Of a DNA stretch of 8,919 nt, positions 4,625 to 8,919 are shown one piece after another. Every line of letters starts with the position of its first letter. Positions within the stretch are counted from its first letter, which is position 1. Position numbers and translations under genes: made by a program. Source of the DNA: a bacterium (GTDB taxonomy: Bacteria; Pseudomonadota; Gammaproteobacteria; Burkholderiales; Burkholderiaceae_C); contig JAVBYK010000107.1 of NCBI GenBank assembly GCA_030824095.1, forward strand, positions 1-8,919, in the 5' to 3' direction. Below the pieces are notes generated by a model, which was not told where the DNA came from, did not search any database, and saw nothing but the letters and a program-made list of their open reading frames with translations.

Positions 4625-7600
4625 ATGACCCAGGGAACCATCCGCATTCGCGGCGCACGCCAGCACAACCTCAAGAATCTGGACCTGGACATCCGCACCG
4701 GCGAACTGACCGTGGTGACCGGCCCCAGCGGCTCGGGCAAGTCCAGCCTGGTGTTCGACACGCTGTATGCCGAAGGCCAGCGCCGTTATGTGGAAACCTT
4801 CTCCGCTTACGCCCGCCAGTTCCTGGACCGCATGGACAAGCCGGCCGTGGACAAGGTGGAGGGCGTGCCCCCGGCGATTGCCATCGACCAGACCAACCCG
4901 GTGCGCTCCAGCCGCTCCACCGTGGGCACGATGACGGAACTGAACGACCACATCAAGCTGCTGTATTCCCGCGCCGGCAACCTGTTTGACCGCCAGACCG
5001 CGCTGGCTGTGCAGCACGACACGCCCGAAACCATCTACGCCGAGCTGGTGCGGCGCGCGGCCGATTCACAAGATCCACGCCTGGTGCTGACCTTTCCGGT
5101 GGAGCTGCCTGCCAGCACCACGGCCGAGGAAGTGACCCAGTGGCTGTCTGCCAGCGGCTTCACCCGCGTGCACGCCGAACGCGAGGTGGCGACCATCGGT
5201 GGCACCCGAAAAATGCTGGACGTGGTGGCCGACCGCTTCCGCATGGCCAACGTCGAAAAGGCCCGCGCGCTGGAGGCGATTGAGGTCGCCTTGAAGCGCG
5301 GCAGCGGCCAGCTCAACGTTTATGTGCTCAATGAGGCTCCAGCCCTCGTGGAATATGCGCAAGATGCTACTAAAACAATAGCAAATGTTGTGACCCCCAC
5401 CTGGCGCTTCTCCACCGGCCTGCACTGCCCGCAGAGCGACATCCGCTACCAGGACCCGATTGCCTCGCTGTTTTCCTTCAACTCGGCCGTGGGCGCCTGC
5501 GAGGCTTGCCGCGGCTTTGGCCGGGTGGTCGGCGTGGACATGGGTCTGGTCATCCCCAACGACAAGCTCACGCTGCGTGCCGGCGCCGTCAAGCCGATGC
5601 AGACCCCGGCGTGGCAGGAGTGCCAGGACGACCTGATGCGCCACGCCGAAGGTGCGGGCATTCCGCGCGACACGCCCTGGTACAAGCTCACGCCCGAGCA
5701 GCAGCATTGGGTCATCAACGGCTCGCCCAACTGGAACGGCAAATGGAACCAGCACTGGTTCGGCATCCGGCGCTTCTTCGAGTACCTGGAAACCAAAGCC
5801 TACAAGATGCACATCCGCGTGCTGCTGTCCAAGTACCGCAGCTACACGCCGTGCGGCACCTGTGGTGGCGCGCGTCTGAAGACGGAGAGCCTGTTGTGGC
5901 GCATTGGGACCAAGGAGCAGGCGGATGCGGTCTTGGCACCTGCCAAGCGGTTTATGCCGCAGGGAGTCGCCTGGTCGCGCGAGCAACTGGAGGCGCTTCC
6001 TGGCTTGTGTTTGCACGATTTGATGCTGATGCCACTCGATAAGCTGCGCCGCTTTTTCGACGCCTTGCAGGCGAACCTCACCCAGGCGCAGCCGAAGGCA
6101 GAGGCCAAGACCCTGAAGCTGCTGCTCGAAGAAGTCTGCACCCGCCTCAAATACCTGTGCGACGTCGGCATCGGCTACCTCACGCTGGACCGCCAGAGCC
6201 GCACGCTGAGCGGCGGCGAGGTGCAACGCATCAACCTCACCACCGCGCTGGGCACTTCGCTGGTCAACACCCTGTTCGTGCTGGACGAACCCAGCATCGG
6301 CCTGCACCCGCGCGATATGAACCGCATCATCGTCGCCATGCAGCGTCTGCGCGACGCCGGCAACACGCTGGTGGTGGTGGAGCACGATCCCGCAGTAATG
6401 CTGGCCGCCGACCGCATGATCGACATAGGCCCCGGCCCGGGCGAGAAAGGCGGCCAGATCGTGTTTGACGGCAGTACCGAGGCGCTCAAGGGCGCCGACA
6501 CGCTGACAGGTGCCTATCTGGGCGGGCGCAAGCAGGTGGGCATGGGCTTCAAACGCATGGTCGCCGCCAGCACACCGCGCCTGATCCTGGAAGGCGCCAC
6601 CGAGCACAACCTGAAGCATGTGAATGTCGAGATCCCGCTGCAACGCCTGGTTTGCATCACCGGAGTCAGCGGCTCCGGCAAATCCACACTGGTGCAGGAC
6701 GTGTTGGCGCCAGCCCTGTTGCGCCACTTCGGCAAGGCTACCGAGACGCCCGGCGCGCACGAGCGCCTGCTGGGTGCCGAACAGCTGAGTGAGGTGGTGT
6801 TTGTCGACCAGTCGCCCATCGGCAAGACGGCGCGCTCCAACCCGGTGAGCTATGTCGGCGCGTGGGACGCCATCCGCGAGATTTTTGCCGGCGCGGATTT
6901 GTCCCGCGAGCGCGGCTACACCGCCAGCAAGTTCAGCTTCAACGGCGGCGATGGCCGTTGCCCCACCTGCGGTGGCTCGGGCTTTGAGCACATCGAGATG
7001 CAGTTCCTGAGCGACGTGTATCTGCGCTGCCCGGACTGCGATGGCAAGCGCTACCGGCCCGAGATTCTGGAGGTCGTCATCGAACGCAAGGGCAAACGCG
7101 TGAACGTGTCCGATGTGCTCGACCTGACGGTGAGCGAGGCGGCCGATTTGTTCAGTGCCGACCGCGACGTGATCCGCGCGCTGCAGCCCATTGTGGATGT
7201 GGGGCTGGAGTATGTGAAGCTGGGTCAGCCCGTGCCCACGTTGTCCGGTGGCGAGGCGCAGCGCCTCAAACTGGCCGGTTTCCTGGCCGAGGCGGCCAAG
7301 GCCAGCAGCGCCAGCCGCCAGGCCTTGGCGCGGCGCGGCACGCTGTTCATGCTGGACGAGCCCACCACGGGCCTGCACTTTGACGACATTGCCAAGCTGA
7401 TGCGTGCCCTGCGCAAGCTGCTGGATGCGGGGCATTCGCTGTTGGTGATCGAGCACAACCTGGATGTGATCCGGGCCTCGGACTGGCTGATTGATCTGGG
7501 GCCGGAGGGTGGTGATGCCGGTGGAGAGGTGGTGGCCCATGGCACGCCGGAGGATGTGATGCTGCACGCCACGTCGCATACCGGGCAGGCGCTTCGGGAG

Positions 7601-8919
7601 TATGCGGCGGCTATGGGAGTGGTGCATGTCGTGGATGAGCCGCGAGCTTCCTATTTGGAGCGCGCTGCCGGGGCAGGGGTCACGCCGGGCGCCTCATACA
7701 CTCGCTTCGCGATTGCCAAATCGGCACCCGGCGCAACCCCAGCCCCGGCGGGTCAACAGCATGTGGGCGGGGCGGGGTCGATTCAGATCGTCAACGCCAA
7801 GGAGCACAACCTGAAGTCGCTGTCGGTTGATATTCCGCGGGGCAAGTTCAATGTGGTGACCGGTGTTTCCGGGTCCGGCAAGTCCACCTTGGCGTTTGAC
7901 ATTCTCTTCAACGAGGGGCAGCGCCGCTACCTGGAGTCGCTCAACGCCTATGCGCGGTCCATCGTGCAGCCGGCGGGGCGGCCGGAGGTGGATGCGGTGT
8001 ATGGCATTCCGCCCACGGTGGCCATCGAGCAGCGGTTGTCGCGCGGTGGGCGCAAGTCCACGGTGGGCACGACCACCGAGGTCTGGCACTTCCTGCGCCT
8101 GTTGTACGTGAAGCTGGGCACGCAGCATTGCATCCATGACGGCGCTGCAGTGGAGCCGCAGTCGGCGGACCGGATTGCGGCGCAGTTGTTGAAAGACTTT
8201 CGCGGTCAGCACATCGGGCTGCTGGCGCCGCTGGTGTCGGGCCGCAAGGGCGTGTATACCGAGCTGGCCGACTGGGCGCGTCCGCGCGGCTTCACGCATC
8301 TGCGGGTGGATGGCAACTTCCTGCCCACCACCAACTTCCCGCGCATCGACCGCTTCAAGGAACACAACATCGAGTTGCCGGTTGCCAGTCTGGACGTGAA
8401 CCCGGCGCAGGAGTCGCAACTGCGCGAGGCGCTGACGACGGCGCTGGTGCATGGCAAGGGTGTGGTGCATGTGCTCTCCGGCATGGACGGGTTGAAGGAG
8501 GCCATGCTGGCTGGCACGTCGGCGGCGGGCATTGGCAGGGTCGAAGTGTTCTCCACCAAGCGGGCCTGTCCGGTGTGTTCCACCTCGTATGTGGAACTGG
8601 ACCCGCGTCTCTTCAGCTACAACAGCAAGCATGGTTGGTGCCCCGATTGCGTGGGCACCGGTGTGGCGCTCACCAAGGACCAGCGCAAGGTGTTTGACGA
8701 CTCGGTGAAGGATGACGACAACAAGGGCCGCGAGCAGACCTTTGTCGAAGCCGATATCGAAGACCTGCATGACGCCACCTGCCCCACCTGCCAGGGCACA
8801 CGCCTGAACGCCACGGCGCGGGCCGTGCGCTTCGCCGGTGTGGGCATTGCCGACATTGCGCGCCTTTCCGTGACCGATGTGCGCAAGTGGGTGCAGACGC
8901 TGCAGGTGATTGGCGGCAT
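4625..8919 (+). CDS. uvrA: Excinuclease ABC subunit A, fused double-UvrA form, N-terminal 1431 residues
   Basis: UvrA is the ATP-dependent damage sensor of nucleotide excision repair; it loads UvrB at lesions in the cytoplasm. The frame is open from ATG 4625 to the window end. An in-frame TAG at 4589 and no other start codon after it fix the start, although no Shine-Dalgarno is visible. Unit 1 (about 1-998) has Walker A GPSGSGKS (33-40), signature LSGGEVQR (528-535), Walker B LFVLDEP (550-556) and H587. Its second cassette has Walker A GVSGSGKS (680-687), LSGGEAQR (873-880), Walker B LFMLDEP (907-913) and H944. The second-cassette zinc site is intact (C779, C782, C802, C805). The first-cassette site reads C268, S271, C292, C295, so one Cys is missing. 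A Pro/Ala/Gly-rich linker (about 999-1051) leads to unit 2, with Walker A GVSGSGKS (1080-1087), zinc site C1315, C1318, C1339, C1342, and a CPTC at 1386-1389. E. coli UvrA is about 940 residues, so roughly 560 more are expected beyond the window. Such fused UvrA proteins occur in Burkholderiales; whether another standard uvrA exists elsewhere is not visible. Confidence 0.95.
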   Translation, partial: MTQGTIRIRGARQHNLKNLDLDIRTGELTVVTGPSGSGKSSLVFDTLYAEGQRRYVETFSAYARQFLDRMDKPAVDKVEGVPPAIAIDQTNPVRSSRSTVGTMTELNDHIKLLYSRAGNLFDRQTALAVQHDTPETIYAELVRRAADSQDPRLVLTFPVELPASTTAEEVTQWLSASGFTRVHAEREVATIGGTRKMLDVVADRFRMANVEKARALEAIEVALKRGSGQLNVYVLNEAPALVEYAQDATKTIANVVTPTWRFSTGLHCPQSDIRYQDPIASLFSFNSAVGACEACRGFGRVVGVDMGLVIPNDKLTLRAGAVKPMQTPAWQECQDDLMRHAEGAGIPRDTPWYKLTPEQQHWVINGSPNWNGKWNQHWFGIRRFFEYLETKAYKMHIRVLLSKYRSYTPCGTCGGARLKTESLLWRIGTKEQADAVLAPAKRFMPQGVAWSREQLEALPGLCLHDLMLMPLDKLRRFFDALQANLTQAQPKAEAKTLKLLLEEVCTRLKYLCDVGIGYLTLDRQSRTLSGGEVQRINLTTALGTSLVNTLFVLDEPSIGLHPRDMNRIIVAMQRLRDAGNTLVVVEHDPAVMLAADRMIDIGPGPGEKGGQIVFDGSTEALKGADTLTGAYLGGRKQVGMGFKRMVAASTPRLILEGATEHNLKHVNVEIPLQRLVCITGVSGSGKSTLVQDVLAPALLRHFGKATETPGAHERLLGAEQLSEVVFVDQSPIGKTARSNPVSYVGAWDAIREIFAGADLSRERGYTASKFSFNGGDGRCPTCGGSGFEHIEMQFLSDVYLRCPDCDGKRYRPEILEVVIERKGKRVNVSDVLDLTVSEAADLFSADRDVIRALQPIVDVGLEYVKLGQPVPTLSGGEAQRLKLAGFLAEAAKASSASRQALARRGTLFMLDEPTTGLHFDDIAKLMRALRKLLDAGHSLLVIEHNLDVIRASDWLIDLGPEGGDAGGEVVAHGTPEDVMLHATSHTGQALREYAAAMGVVHVVDEPRASYLERAAGAGVTPGASYTRFAIAKSAPGATPAPAGQQHVGGAGSIQIVNAKEHNLKSLSVDIPRGKFNVVTGVSGSGKSTLAFDILFNEGQRRYLESLNAYARSIVQPAGRPEVDAVYGIPPTVAIEQRLSRGGRKSTVGTTTEVWHFLRLLYVKLGTQHCIHDGAAVEPQSADRIAAQLLKDFRGQHIGLLAPLVSGRKGVYTELADWARPRGFTHLRVDGNFLPTTNFPRIDRFKEHNIELPVASLDVNPAQESQLREALTTALVHGKGVVHVLSGMDGLKEAMLAGTSAAGIGRVEVFSTKRACPVCSTSYVELDPRLFSYNSKHGWCPDCVGTGVALTKDQRKVFDDSVKDDDNKGREQTFVEADIEDLHDATCPTCQGTRLNATARAVRFAGVGIADIARLSVTDVRKWVQTLQVIGG
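5333..5385 (+). repeat. Possible degenerate Comamonadaceae short repeat inside uvrA
   Basis: This stretch is AT-richer than its surroundings and encodes extra residues (about 237-256, EAPALVEYAQDATKTIANVV) just before the first zinc site of UvrA. It contains ATGCGCAAGATGCTA (5355-5369), and TGCTA (5365-5369) pairs with TAGCA (5379-5383) across an A-rich 9-base centre. From memory, a very common short repeat in Comamonadaceae genomes has this layout: a GCGC-containing arm, then GCTAT, an A/T-rich centre and ATAGC. The identification is by recall, not by search. The reading frame stays open through it. Confidence 0.4.

Noticed and set aside
5066..7627. Minus-strand open frame of about 850 codons opposite uvrA
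   Set aside because: It is rich in His, Gln, Ala and Gly with no recognisable domain. It is the mirror of strong C/G third-position bias in uvrA, whose own frame has all catalytic motifs.
6602..7816. Repeated 15-mer GAGCACAACCTGAAG at 6602 and 7802
   Set aside because: Both copies encode the conserved EHNLK of UvrA cassettes, so this is protein homology between units and not a separate DNA repeat.
7694..8770. Minus-strand open frame of about 360 codons opposite the second UvrA unit
   Set aside because: Its composition is that of an antisense shadow, and the plus strand encodes Walker A, zinc fingers and linker in frame.

Overview
The window is GC-rich bacterial DNA (roughly 60% GC by eye). 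It most resembles a betaproteobacterium of the Burkholderiales, probably the family Comamonadaceae. The evidence is the very long tandem-fused UvrA, the style of the short hypothetical proteins, and a degenerate copy of what looks like a short repeat I remember from Comamonadaceae genomes. No RNA gene, insertion sequence, CRISPR array or tRNA was seen.

Left part (1-2542), membrane transport. Two minus-strand genes overlap by four bases: a DUF485 membrane protein and the start of a cation/acetate symporter (ActP type) that runs off the left edge. A 339-bp control region (479-817) separates them from a divergent MFS transporter of the metabolite:H+ symporter (MHS) type. The MFS protein carries an extra soluble segment of about 120 residues, predicted to lie on the periplasmic side. 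The shared control region holds short direct and inverted repeats, including four TCAG-headed half-sites spaced by multiples of about 11 bp. A textbook intrinsic terminator closes the MFS gene, so this part looks like a carboxylate-uptake module with two outward-facing transcription units.

Middle part (2543-4457). A 69-residue Ala-rich single-pass membrane protein begins almost on the T-tract of the MFS terminator. A 158-residue unknown protein follows on the same strand. A convergent minus-strand gene encodes a periplasmic substrate-binding protein of the branched-chain amino acid (LivJ/Peripla_BP_6) type, with no permease or ATPase gene in the window.

Right part (4458-8919), DNA repair. 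After a 167-bp divergent intergenic region, one uninterrupted reading frame of 1431 codons runs off the right edge. It holds a complete UvrA unit (two ABC ATPase cassettes), a low-complexity linker, and the first part of a second UvrA unit with a third Walker A. This is the fused double-UvrA form of the excinuclease damage sensor, and about 2000 residues would be expected in full. The first unit has lost one cysteine of its first zinc site and carries extra residues encoded by an AT-richer, repeat-like stretch. The second unit keeps an intact zinc site and a motif typical of the UvrB-binding region.

Nothing here is clearly an undescribed system. The most interesting signals are the asymmetry between the two UvrA units, the repeat-like in-frame insertion, the periplasmic insert of the MFS transporter, and the organised repeats in the divergent control region.
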